Shown here piece by piece: positions 39,941 to 47,726 of a stretch of DNA of 47,726 nucleotides (positions within the stretch are counted from its first letter, which is position 1; every line of letters begins with the position of its first letter). Source of the DNA: Prolixibacteraceae bacterium (GTDB lineage: Bacteria; Bacteroidota; Bacteroidia; Bacteroidales; Prolixibacteraceae). A program made the translations under genes and the position numbers. Below the pieces are notes generated by a model. That model was not told the DNA's origin, did not search any database, and saw only the letters and a list, made by a program, of their open reading frames with translations. The stretch spans positions 1-47,726 of the forward strand of contig JAONJW010000018.1 of NCBI GenBank assembly GCA_028377305.1, written 5' to 3'.

Positions 39941-40834
39941 ATGCTTGAAATAATTCAACAAGATTTTGATTGTTCCATATATCAAACGACAAAGGAACCC
40001 AACCTCAACTGCTACCTTATATCTACCCCAGAAACCCGACATATTTGTAGTGATCCCTCATTCATAGGAGATCATCTCACCCATGGATTAACACAAGCAT
40101 TATCTCGTTCATTAGTGCAACTAAAGATCAACAACTTATATCCTATAGAACAAAAAAATACATCACTCCTTATTCCAACAGAAAACTCATTCGCATTTCC
40201 CATTAGAGAAGCACTTAAAGATGCATGGGGATGGCACCGATATAATACTTTTTTTTCCGCTAAAGATCTGATCGATGCTCCATCGAGAAACCTGATCGTA
40301 ACAGAACAAGGAACCACGGATCAGATCACCACCCCTTGGTTTGAAAGTATCACCTCTTCAAAATATGATAACGTTCAAAACATTTACGTTTTTTGTTTTT
40401 CTTCAGAGGTATATATCAAAACTGTTATGGATCAAATTGAAAAACACAATACCAATAGCAGCCGAGCAACGAAAAACATTTCGTTTTTTGTTTTTGAAGG
40501 ACTTTTCAGTGAAACAAACGACAACCAGTCTCAAGAAGTAATCTTCAGCAAGAAAGATGCTAACCTAGCCCCAGAATATGTAGACAACCATTACTTCAAC
40601 CCTGTACATAGTATTACAAGGTGCCCTATAAATAGCCTATCCGAACGCATTTTTGCTCCATTAAAATACATCAACAAACAAATATCTTATTGGAATAACG
40701 TTATTGAAATGGCAAACAATGGAAAGAGCTATATTGAATTATCAACAGAAAAATATCCATTCATAGATGCCTCTGCTTTTGGTGATATTTCATTGAAAGA
40801 TGAAGCAACCAAGATAATAGATAAGCTCAAATAA
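39941..40834 (+). CDS. Conserved-looking protein of unknown function
   Basis: 297 residues, no export signal and no membrane segment. I do not recognise the family. The middle, LLIPTENSFAFPIREAL followed by NLIVTEQGTTDQI, is laid out like a nucleotide or sugar-phosphate fold with alternating strands and helices, and has a remote resemblance to phosphoribosyltransferase folds; that resemblance is weak. The codon use is normal for the window and the length is unbroken, so it is very probably a real gene. It is flanked by non-coding DNA on both sides (640 and 1100 bases), which gives no functional hint. Confidence 0.6.
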   Translation: MLEIIQQDFDCSIYQTTKEPNLNCYLISTPETRHICSDPSFIGDHLTHGLTQALSRSLVQLKINNLYPIEQKNTSLLIPTENSFAFPIREALKDAWGWHRYNTFFSAKDLIDAPSRNLIVTEQGTTDQITTPWFESITSSKYDNVQNIYVFCFSSEVYIKTVMDQIEKHNTNSSRATKNISFFVFEGLFSETNDNQSQEVIFSKKDANLAPEYVDNHYFNPVHSITRCPINSLSERIFAPLKYINKQISYWNNVIEMANNGKSYIELSTEKYPFIDASAFGDISLKDEATKIIDKLK

Positions 40835-40910
40835 AGAACAACCGTAAAAACCACAATCCAAATCACTCAAGACAACTCACCAAGAATTAAATGATACCAA
40901 ACAACTAATT

Positions 40911-41116
40911 AACCCCAATCTAATCCGTCCCTAATCTATCCCTAATCTGTCCCTAATCCGTCTTTATCACATACATAGTCCATCCTTCAGACATGGTTCC
41001 TCCATCAAAAAAGTCAAATCGATGGGGGAACCATGGTTCAAGGATGGGAAAACCATGAACGATGGACGGATTAGGGATAGATTTAGGACGGATTAGGGAC
41101 AGATTAGATTGGGGTT
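40911..41116. repeat. Large inverted repeat with arms of 11-bp tandem units (locus 2)
   Basis: Arms 40911-40962 and 41065-41116 (52 bases each) are nearly complementary. The left arm is TAATCCGTCCC, TAATCTATCCC, TAATCTGTCCC and TAATCCGTC, each 11 bases. The right arm has the same period (GGGATAGATTT, AGGACGGATTA, GGGACAGATTA). Inside the loop a second inverted repeat, CCATCCTT with AAGGATGG and ATGGTTC with GAACCAT, makes a further stem. Confidence 0.85.
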
Positions 41117-41200
41117 AGACTAGGGTTCGGTGACAGCAAAACAAGGACAAAATATATGGAAGGGTGTAAAATGGAAGCGATATAAGCAGGGTGTGGAGTG

Positions 41201-41242
41201 TTAATTAAACTCCGTCAGGGTTATTTATGTAGCAGTTTCAAA
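41201..41242. repeat. Imperfect direct repeat, copy A
   Basis: TTAATTAAACTCCGTCAGGG to AGCAGTTTCAAA; second copy at 41361-41401 reads ATTAAATTCAGCCAGGTC to GGCAGTTACAAA. A partial third (AATTAAACTCTACCAG) is at 41267-41282. Confidence 0.5.
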
Positions 41243-41360
41243 TATACATTTTTTTAAAGGTCTATGAATTAAACTCTACCAGAGAGGGGAAAATTAGACT
41301 CATTTAAAGTATCTAATTATTTCTATATACTGTTTAATTCAGTCTAGAGCAGGGAGGCAG

Positions 41361-41401
41361 ATTAAATTCAGCCAGGTCTATTATTTAGTGGCAGTTACAA
41401 A
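41361..41401. repeat. Imperfect direct repeat, copy B
   Basis: See copy A at 41201-41242; centres 160 bases apart. Confidence 0.5.
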
Positions 41402-41858
41402 CTTCCTTATTCTAAAATCACATTAAGTGCTATCACAGAAGTATTTGTCAAAATATCAATGCCAGTGGATTTAAGATTATTTTAATATAGCTAAAGGAAG
41501 TGATGGGATTACGACATCTAGACTCGCTTTAATATTTTCATTCTTGACAACTATTATTAAAGTACATCAAGCCCCAAATGATCAAATTATTTTAGCATCC
41601 CTTTATCGTATTCTTATTTTTTTAACTTAATATACAAAAAACCAAAAATCCACTTACATCTGTTTTAATAGATTTTCTTCTTAACCTCTAGACTACAAGA
41701 ACACCTAAATCTTTCCACCCCCATGACACTATCAGACTAATTTTCAACACGGTAATCCACTTTCATATTAAACACCTATGAGATTATCAATACCCAAAAC
41801 GTATAACAACACCCATTTTCCGGTAACTGTTAATATCGTGTTAATCCGATTTTATGCA

Positions 41859-41889
41859 TTGTATCCTGTAAAAACAATTGTTAAATTTG
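41859..41889 (+). promoter_or_regulatory. Promoter of the moxR-bat operon
   Basis: TTG (41859-41861), a 20-base spacer and TAAATTTG (41882-41889) fit the Bacteroidetes primary sigma-factor consensus. The ATG of moxR is 46 bases downstream. Confidence 0.6.
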
Positions 41890-41934
41890 TGTGGAAACAA
41901 TCATAAATGAATACTTATTTAAAACACATATCAT

Positions 41935-42930
41935 ATGAGTCAAGCTGTAGACATTAAGGAACTAAATGAAAGGATTCAAAGGGAGAGCTCTTTTGTAGAT
42001 GTAATCTCCAGTGAGATGAACAAAGTTATTGTTGGGCAGGAACATTTAGTGGAATCCTTATTGATTGGTTTGCTTTCAGATGGACACATTCTTTTAGAAG
42101 GGGTGCCAGGCTTGGCAAAGACACTTGCCATTAATACGCTTGCAGAAATTGTAGATGCGGATTTTTCTAGAATTCAGTTTACACCTGACCTACTACCTGC
42201 CGATCTTCTTGGTACGATGATATATAGTCAAAAAAATGAGGAATTTGTAATCAAAAAGGGACCTATTTTTACCAACTTTGTATTGGCTGATGAGATTAAT
42301 CGTGCGCCAGCAAAAGTTCAATCAGCGCTTCTTGAAGCAATGCAAGAACGACAAGTAACAATTGGAGATGAGACCTATCCATTAGACAAGCCATTCTTGG
42401 TTATGGCAACCCAAAACCCAGTGGAACAAGAAGGTACTTATCCTCTTCCCGAAGCACAGGTCGATCGTTTCATGTTGAAAGTGATCATCAGTTACCCTAA
42501 GAAAGAAGAAGAGAGAGCTATTATCCAAGCAAACTTGTTAAAACAGTTTCCGCAAGCGTCTAAAAAACTTACCCCGCAAGATATACTTTCCGCAAGAGAG
42601 GTGGTGAAAGATGTATATTTAGATGAGAAAGTACAACGCTATATCGTAGATATCGTATATGCAACTCGTGAACCAGAACTTCATGGTTTAGAAAAATATA
42701 AAGACATGATTAGCTTTGGGGCTTCTCCTCGTGCAAGTATCAGTTTGGCAAAAGCAGCAAGAGCTTATGCTTTTATCAAGCGTCGAGGGTATGTAATTCC
42801 AGAAGATGTTCGTGCAGTTTGTCCAGATGTTCTTCGTCATCGTATTGGCCTTAGCTACGAAGCTGAAGCTAACAATATCACTAGTGAAGAAATTGTGTCT
42901 GAGATCTTGAATACTGTGAAAGTACCATAA
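41935..42930 (+). CDS. MoxR-family AAA+ ATPase
   Basis: 331 residues. Walker A GVPGLAKT (56-63), Walker B FVLADEINRAP and the MoxR-typical AMQERQVTIG segment are present. MoxR ATPases act as chaperones with VWA proteins to assemble or insert metals into membrane or enzyme complexes. It is the first gene of the operon with DUF58, BatD-like, BatA, BatB and BatC proteins, the usual order in this phylum, where the set is called the aerotolerance (bat) operon. A hairpin (42951-42982) between it and DUF58 might reduce downstream expression. Confidence 0.93.
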   Translation: MSQAVDIKELNERIQRESSFVDVISSEMNKVIVGQEHLVESLLIGLLSDGHILLEGVPGLAKTLAINTLAEIVDADFSRIQFTPDLLPADLLGTMIYSQKNEEFVIKKGPIFTNFVLADEINRAPAKVQSALLEAMQERQVTIGDETYPLDKPFLVMATQNPVEQEGTYPLPEAQVDRFMLKVIISYPKKEEERAIIQANLLKQFPQASKKLTPQDILSAREVVKDVYLDEKVQRYIVDIVYATREPELHGLEKYKDMISFGASPRASISLAKAARAYAFIKRRGYVIPEDVRAVCPDVLRHRIGLSYEAEANNITSEEIVSEILNTVKVP

Positions 42931-42950
42931 TTGATCCAATAAACGTAAAA

Positions 42951-42982
42951 TGGGTGAGGGATACTAAACACTCACCCTGATT
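42951..42982 (+). terminator. Hairpin between moxR and DUF58
   Basis: GGGTGAG (42952-42958) pairs with CTCACCC (42971-42977), followed by TGATTTTTGG. It is an internal attenuator or partial terminator, since the later genes have no other clear promoter. Confidence 0.55.
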
Positions 42983-43040
42983 TTTGGATATAAAAGAAGA
43001 GGGAATAGAGGTTTTTAAAGATTGAAAAAGAACGTAGAAA

Positions 43041-43913
43041 ATGGAGACTAGCGAACTACTGAAGAAGGTACGTAAGATCGAGATAAAATCTAGAGGGCTT
43101 TCAAAAAACATCTTTGCAGGAGAGTATCACAGTGCTTTTAAAGGTCGAGGTATGGCTTTTAGTGAAGTGAGAGAATACCAATTTGGTGATGATGTAAGAA
43201 GTATTGATTGGAATGTAACTGCTAGATATAATAAACCATTTATTAAGATTTTTGAAGAAGAACGAGAACTTACAGTCATGTTACTTATTGATGTCAGTGG
43301 GTCTCGGAACTTTGGAACATTAGAGAAGTGGAAGAAGAATGTGATTACCGAAATTGCAGCAGTTCTTTCGTTTTCAGCCATTGCTAATAATGATAAAATG
43401 GGAGTTATTTTCTTCTCTGATAAGATCGAGAAATTTATTCCTCCCCAAAAAGGGAAAAGTCATACATTAAGAATCATTCGTGAATTGATCGACTTTGAAC
43501 CTGAAAGTAACAAAACGGACATTTGCCTAGCAGTTCAATACCTTAGTAATGTTATCAAAAGACGCTGTAGTGCTTTTATTATTTCGGATTTTATAGACGA
43601 CAATAAAGCCTTAGATAAAGCCTTAATGATCGCAAACAAGAAGCATGATATAGCAGCATTACGTATTTATGACAAAAGAGAAACCGAGCTTCCATCGATG
43701 GGCTTTGTTAAATTCAAGGACGTAGAGACGGGACAGTATGTTTTTGCCGATACTTCTAGTCGCAAAACAAGAGAGTATTACAAACAGATGTGGAGAGAAC
43801 ATTCTTTGCGCATAGAGCAGATGTTCGCAAAATCAGGAATCGATTCGGTTGCTATTGATACCGAAGAGGATTTTGTAAGAGCCTTAATTTCATTATTTAG
43901 GAAAAGAGCATAG
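43041..43913 (+). CDS. DUF58 protein of the bat operon
   Basis: 290 residues. The DUF58 signature is EVREYQFGDDVRSIDWNVTAR with a following VMLLIDVSGS MIDAS-like site, a VWA-like fold. It is cytosolic or peripheral, with no export signal. DUF58 proteins pair with MoxR ATPases and are thought to link the ATPase to membrane VWA partners. 110 bases separate it from moxR and 55 from the BatD-like gene. Confidence 0.9.
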   Translation: METSELLKKVRKIEIKSRGLSKNIFAGEYHSAFKGRGMAFSEVREYQFGDDVRSIDWNVTARYNKPFIKIFEEERELTVMLLIDVSGSRNFGTLEKWKKNVITEIAAVLSFSAIANNDKMGVIFFSDKIEKFIPPQKGKSHTLRIIRELIDFEPESNKTDICLAVQYLSNVIKRRCSAFIISDFIDDNKALDKALMIANKKHDIAALRIYDKRETELPSMGFVKFKDVETGQYVFADTSSRKTREYYKQMWREHSLRIEQMFAKSGIDSVAIDTEEDFVRALISLFRKRA

Positions 43914-43968
43914 AGTGAGTTTTTCAAAGAAATAGAGCAAATAGTTGACATTTAGATTTCAATAATCT

Positions 43969-45189
43969 ATGAAGAATATTAATAATAACATATGGATGCT
44001 TGTACTTTTACTCTTCATTTCATGGAGTGTAAATGCAAAAGACACCGTTAAAGTAAGTGCCAAAGTTGATAGCACAAATATACTACTAGGAGACCAAATC
44101 AATCTTACGTTTGATGTCGAACCGAAAGAAGGAGACTCTATAACCTTCCCTACTTTTTCAGACACTATTATATCAAAGGTTGAAATTCTGAATGGTCCAA
44201 CATTAGACACCTTAAAACAAGACGATAAGAGTATTGTTAGGGCATCCTATCTTATTACTTCTTTTGATTCTGGACAGTATCAAATTCCAAGATTTCCTAT
44301 TTTATTACAAAAAGCAGGATTAACAGACACGCTCTTCACTCCCTCTGTAGCTTTTCATGTTCATGCTATGAGACTTAGAAAAGAGGACGCAATTTTTGAC
44401 ATTAAGAAGCCATATGAAGCGCCAATTACACTTGAAGAGATTACCCCTTGGATTTTAGGATTCTTACTGATAATTTCAATAATTCTTATTACTCTCTATG
44501 CAATATATAGATATAAGAATAAGAAGCCATTTTTTTCGGGTCCAGTGGAACAAGAAGAGCCCTACGAGATAAAAGCGACAAGACTTTTAGAGGAGTTAAT
44601 GAAGCAGTATCCTAAAACAAAAGAGGAGGTAAAACCATTCTATGTCAATTTAACGGACATTGTTCGCGAATACTTATCAAAGCGTTTTGAAGTATCAACT
44701 CTCGAGCTAACAACAGATGAAATTGTTGATTCACTACGTAATGTAAATTCAGCAAATGAATATCGCCAAGAGGTTAGAATCATTGAAGAAGTACTTCGTT
44801 TATCCGACATGGTTAAATTTGCAAAATATATTCCTGAAGAGAGTGAGCATCCCCGTCAATTAAAAATAAGCTTACATTTTGTTGAAACAACGAAACCCAA
44901 AATAGTCAAGATCGAAGAAGAGGAAGAATCCAAAGCAGGCAATGATACATCTGAGAACATAAACGTTGTCAAGCTTAAAGATCTTGCAGTGACTCTTACA
45001 GATGAACCGGAAGATGCGGAAAAGGATCCTCATCAAAATTATTATCCCAAAGCTGACTTGAGTTTGTCTAAAGATAAGTTGAATAACAATGGCAGGCAAC
45101 ATCAAAACACTCCCTCGCCTGACGGTATCAATAAAGAAGAGGACGATGATAATTTTTCAAAATATGGACCTAATAATAACCAAGGATAA
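43969..45189 (+). CDS. BatD-like membrane-anchored protein
   Basis: 406 residues: export signal (about 1-23), a beta-rich extracytoplasmic region (about 25-150), one membrane helix (about 163-185, ILGFLLIISIILITLYAIYRY), a helical cytoplasmic domain (about 195-320), and an acidic, Asp/Glu- and Asn-rich tail. This is the layout of the extra gene that sits between DUF58 and BatA in Bacteroidetes (DUF4381/BatD-like). It may connect the periplasmic side with the MoxR complex. Its stop (TAA, 45187-45189) is directly followed by the batA ATG, so they are translationally coupled. Confidence 0.7.
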   Translation: MKNINNNIWMLVLLLFISWSVNAKDTVKVSAKVDSTNILLGDQINLTFDVEPKEGDSITFPTFSDTIISKVEILNGPTLDTLKQDDKSIVRASYLITSFDSGQYQIPRFPILLQKAGLTDTLFTPSVAFHVHAMRLRKEDAIFDIKKPYEAPITLEEITPWILGFLLIISIILITLYAIYRYKNKKPFFSGPVEQEEPYEIKATRLLEELMKQYPKTKEEVKPFYVNLTDIVREYLSKRFEVSTLELTTDEIVDSLRNVNSANEYRQEVRIIEEVLRLSDMVKFAKYIPEESEHPRQLKISLHFVETTKPKIVKIEEEEESKAGNDTSENINVVKLKDLAVTLTDEPEDAEKDPHQNYYPKADLSLSKDKLNNNGRQHQNTPSPDGINKEEDDDNFSKYGPNNNQG

Positions 45190-46185
45190 ATGATGGAATC
45201 TATCACATTCGCACACCCCAAAGTATTCTTTGGAGCATTGCTTCTGATCCCCTATATTGCTTGGTATATTTGGAAGCGCAATCAGATGTCTGCAAGTTTA
45301 AGTTTATCATCCACAAAGAAGCTTTCAGCACTACCAAATTCATGGAAATACTATGGAAGACATATCATCCCAATACTAAATATAGGGGTCGTACTACTTC
45401 TTATTACTTGTTTGGCTAGACCACAATCCTTCAAACGTTGGGAAAATTCACTGACAAAAGGTATAGATATAGTTCTTGCGATTGATGTATCGAGTAGTAT
45501 GTTAGCACAAGATTTTACTCCCAACAGGCTTGAAGCAGCTAAAGTTGTTGCACAAAAGTTTATTGCAGGACGTCCTAATGACCGTATCGGATTGGTTGTT
45601 TTTAGTGGTGAGAGTTTTACTCAATGTCCATTGACAACAGATCATGCCACACTTCAAAATTTATTTCATAATATTAAAAGTGGAATGATCGAAGATGGAA
45701 CAGCAATAGGATCTGGATTGGCAACAGCAATATCAAGACTTAAAAGTAGTAAAGCAAAAAGTAAAGTCATTATTTTGCTTACAGATGGAGCCAATAACAG
45801 AGGGGAGATTTCACCACTTACGGCAGCTGATATTGCACAAACGTATGACATTCGTGTGTATACTATTGGTGTAGGGACACATGGTACAGCCCCCTATCCT
45901 TTTGAAACTCAATATGGACGCCGAATTCAACAAGTTCCGGTGAAGATTGATGAAGAAACACTAGAAAAAATCTCAGATAAGACTAATGCAAGTTACTTCA
46001 GAGCAACGGGGAACGAAAGCTTAAAAGAAGTGTATCAAGAGATAGATAAATTAGAAAAATCAAAGATTGAGGTAAAAAAATATAGTAAGAAAAACGAAGA
46101 GTTTGGAAAATATGCTGTACTAGCATTGATCTTACTTCTGGTATCTATATTGCTTAGAAATACTATATTCCGAAATATACCTTGA
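45190..46185 (+). CDS. batA: BatA: VWA-domain membrane protein
   Basis: 331 residues. Two N-terminal membrane helices (about 8-28 and 60-78) and one near the C-terminus frame a VWA domain: DVSSSMLAQDF (MIDAS DxSxS), SGESFTQCPLT, LTDGANNRG. The VWA domain probably faces the periplasm or cytoplasm depending on topology, and binds a divalent metal. In Bacteroides the bat operon is linked to oxygen tolerance, although the molecular role is unclear. Start ATG directly after the upstream stop. Confidence 0.9.
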   Translation: MMESITFAHPKVFFGALLLIPYIAWYIWKRNQMSASLSLSSTKKLSALPNSWKYYGRHIIPILNIGVVLLLITCLARPQSFKRWENSLTKGIDIVLAIDVSSSMLAQDFTPNRLEAAKVVAQKFIAGRPNDRIGLVVFSGESFTQCPLTTDHATLQNLFHNIKSGMIEDGTAIGSGLATAISRLKSSKAKSKVIILLTDGANNRGEISPLTAADIAQTYDIRVYTIGVGTHGTAPYPFETQYGRRIQQVPVKIDEETLEKISDKTNASYFRATGNESLKEVYQEIDKLEKSKIEVKKYSKKNEEFGKYAVLALILLLVSILLRNTIFRNIP

Positions 46186-46209
46186 TTTAGAAACGATAAT
46201 ACTATAAAG

Positions 46210-47259
46210 ATGAACTCATTTCGTTTTGCACATCCTGAATATCTTTACCTGTTAATCCTAATACCAGTACTTGTATTAGGATACTGGATATTGATTAGCT
46301 ATAATAAAAAAAGACTTGAAAGATTTGGTAATTACCAATTCATTGAAGCCTTAATGCCAAACAAATCTTCTTTCAGAAAAGGTTTAATATTTATATTTTC
46401 ATTGATTGCGGCAACCTTCTTAATCTTTGCTATTGCCCAGCCTCAGTTTGGATCTAAAATGAAAAAGATTAAAAAAGAGGGGATCCAGATCATGGTGGCA
46501 CTTGATGTATCCAATAGTATGCTAGCAGAAGACATTAAGCCAAGTAGATTAGAGAGAGCTAAAATGGCAGTAAGTAAGCTAACGGATAAGCTGAGCAACG
46601 ACCAAATTGGACTGATCGTATTTGGAGGCCAAGCATATACACAGATCCCTATCACGAGTGATTATGCGTCAGCAAAAATGTTTTTATCCTCTGTAAATAC
46701 CCAGATGGTCCCAGTTCAAGGTACAGCAATTGGTGCAGCTATTGAACTAGCATCAAAATCATTTAGTCCCGGATATACTGGAAGTAAAGCCATTATTGTC
46801 ATTACCGATGGCGAAAACCATGAAGACAATGCCATGGATGCAGCAACTGTAGCTAAAGAGCAGGAGATTAAGATTTTCACTCTAGGAATGGGACTTCCAC
46901 AAGGAGCACCAGTCCCCGTGATTAAAAATGGACAACGGACTTTTATTAAAGATAACAACGGAAAAACAGTAATCTCAAAGATGAATGAAAGCATGTTGAA
47001 AGAGATTGCACAAGCTGGAGGAGGAAGTTATGTTAGAGCCAACAATACAAATATTGGTTTGAATGCCATTTTTTCTGAGATAAATAAGATGGATAAAAGT
47101 GCTATCAAAACTAGACAATATGATGAATATGATGATCAATTCCCATACTTTATTGGTGCATCACTTTTATTCTTTGCCTTAAGCATCTTACTGATTGAAA
47201 GAAAGAACAAATGGCTGGCTAGAATAAACCTATTTGGAAATGACACGAAACGCTCTTAA
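46210..47259 (+). CDS. batB: BatB: VWA-domain membrane protein
   Basis: 349 residues, paralogous to BatA. Two helices at the N-terminus, MIDAS motif VALDVSNSMLAEDI, ITDGENHED, and a last helix near 310-330 (YFIGASLLFFALSILLI). The BatA and BatB proteins probably form a complex. 24 bases separate it from batA and 10 from batC. Confidence 0.9.
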   Translation: MNSFRFAHPEYLYLLILIPVLVLGYWILISYNKKRLERFGNYQFIEALMPNKSSFRKGLIFIFSLIAATFLIFAIAQPQFGSKMKKIKKEGIQIMVALDVSNSMLAEDIKPSRLERAKMAVSKLTDKLSNDQIGLIVFGGQAYTQIPITSDYASAKMFLSSVNTQMVPVQGTAIGAAIELASKSFSPGYTGSKAIIVITDGENHEDNAMDAATVAKEQEIKIFTLGMGLPQGAPVPVIKNGQRTFIKDNNGKTVISKMNESMLKEIAQAGGGSYVRANNTNIGLNAIFSEINKMDKSAIKTRQYDEYDDQFPYFIGASLLFFALSILLIERKNKWLARINLFGNDTKRS

Positions 47260-47269
47260 AGAAGCTAAT

Positions 47270-47726
47270 ATGATGAAAAAGATTACACTTATAATAATAA
47301 TGATCTTTGTTGGGCTTCAATTTGCTTCTGCTCAACAGGAACGAAGAATTGTTAGAAAAGGGAACAAAGAGTTCCTTGAAGCATTAAAAGATAGCTCGAA
47401 AGTCGATTCTGTTAAGTATGCACTTGCAGAGACATATTACCGTAAGGCTTTAGAAAAGACACCAAACAATTTTAAATGGGAATCAAACCTCGCATCAACA
47501 ATTCTTAAACAGGGACACCCAAAAGAGGCAGCCGAGTTGTTTGAAGAGTTATCTGAATCAGCGACGACCAAACCAGATAAAGCAAAACTTTATTATAACC
47601 TAGGAAACAGTTATCTTGAGTCAAAAGAATATGATAAGAGTATTAAATCTTATAAGACGTCTCTAAGAAACAATCCTTCAGATCTTGCGACTAAGTACAA
47701 TTTGACTTATGCGATGAAAAAGAAAA
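47270..47726 (+). CDS. batC: BatC: TPR protein, cut by window edge
   Basis: 152 codons are visible. Export signal MMKKITLIIIMIFVGLQFAS, then TPR-type helices: YALAETYYRKALEKTP, ESNLASTILKQGHPKEAAEL, AKLYYNLGNSYLESKEYDKS. It is the usual member after BatB, expected to scaffold the VWA proteins. ATG at 47270 or 47273 (MM). Confidence 0.85.
   Translation, partial: MMKKITLIIIMIFVGLQFASAQQERRIVRKGNKEFLEALKDSSKVDSVKYALAETYYRKALEKTPNNFKWESNLASTILKQGHPKEAAELFEELSESATTKPDKAKLYYNLGNSYLESKEYDKSIKSYKTSLRNNPSDLATKYNLTYAMKKK

Larger units (their letters stand above)
40835..41858. other. 1.1-kb intergenic region with repeats
   Basis: No coding region is seen. It holds the large inverted repeat at 40911-41116 and imperfect direct repeats at 41201-41242 and 41361-41401. 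The rest is AT-rich and featureless. Confidence 0.5.

Noticed and set aside
40911..41116. CRISPR array
   Set aside because: The units are 11 bases without spacers and the array is mirrored in the opposite arm; no cas genes.

Overview
The window looks like chromosomal DNA of a marine or polysaccharide-degrading Bacteroidetes (Bacteroidota), most likely of the Marinilabiliales/Prolixibacteraceae type. The grounds are the AT-rich composition, a moxR-DUF58-bat (aerotolerance) operon, a hybrid two-component (HTCS) regulator, a sulfatase-rich carbohydrate locus, and promoter -7 boxes of the TAnnTTTG type. The genus is inference; no rRNA or tRNA is present.

Layout. 1-4.0 kb (minus): the start of a dihydroorotate dehydrogenase-like gene, a three-domain acyl ligase/ACP/acyltransferase gene, and a two-gene LysO-type exporter. 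4.2-5.9 kb (plus): dnaX, divided by an A10 run into a gamma-like frame and a tau extension in the -1 frame. 5.9-7.9 kb: a gene-poor stretch with insertion-sequence remains and a hairpin built from 11-bp repeats. 7.9-9.2 kb: enolase with a clear terminator.

9.4-32.6 kb is a polysaccharide utilisation locus. On the minus strand, in transcription order, it has a GH29 fucosidase, an HTCS sensor/regulator, sulfatase, GH29, sulfatase, SASA esterase, an alpha/beta-hydrolase-SGNH double esterase, two sulfatases, a deleted sulfatase relic, and a GH16 endo-hydrolase with a carbohydrate-binding domain. A divergent GH2 beta-galactosidase-type gene closes it on the plus strand. The set suits a sulfated, acylated, fucose- and galactose-containing algal-type glycan: GH16 cuts the backbone, sulfatases and esterases strip substituents, GH29 and GH2 trim the ends. 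No SusC/SusD pair is present although both edges of the locus are in view. Several genes share a CTAA...AAACACA leader just before the start codon.

32.7-36.3 kb holds small metabolic genes (ferredoxin-nitroreductase, Cys-rich protein, Rossmann protein, CBM9-like secreted protein, nicotinamidase-like hydrolase). 36.4-38.2 kb is a decayed IS1182-type element with recognisable ends. 38.2-40.8 kb has a TlpA-like thioredoxin, a cold-shock protein with a structured leader, and one protein of unknown function. 40.8-41.9 kb is intergenic with a large 11-bp-periodic inverted repeat. 41.9 kb to the end is the moxR-DUF58-batD-like-batA-batB-batC operon, batC cut by the window edge.

The points most worth a second look are the A10 slippery run in dnaX, the HTCS whose phosphoacceptor histidine is replaced by serine, the two hairpins whose arms are 11-bp tandem repeats, and the SusCD-less sulfatase locus with its shared leader motif.
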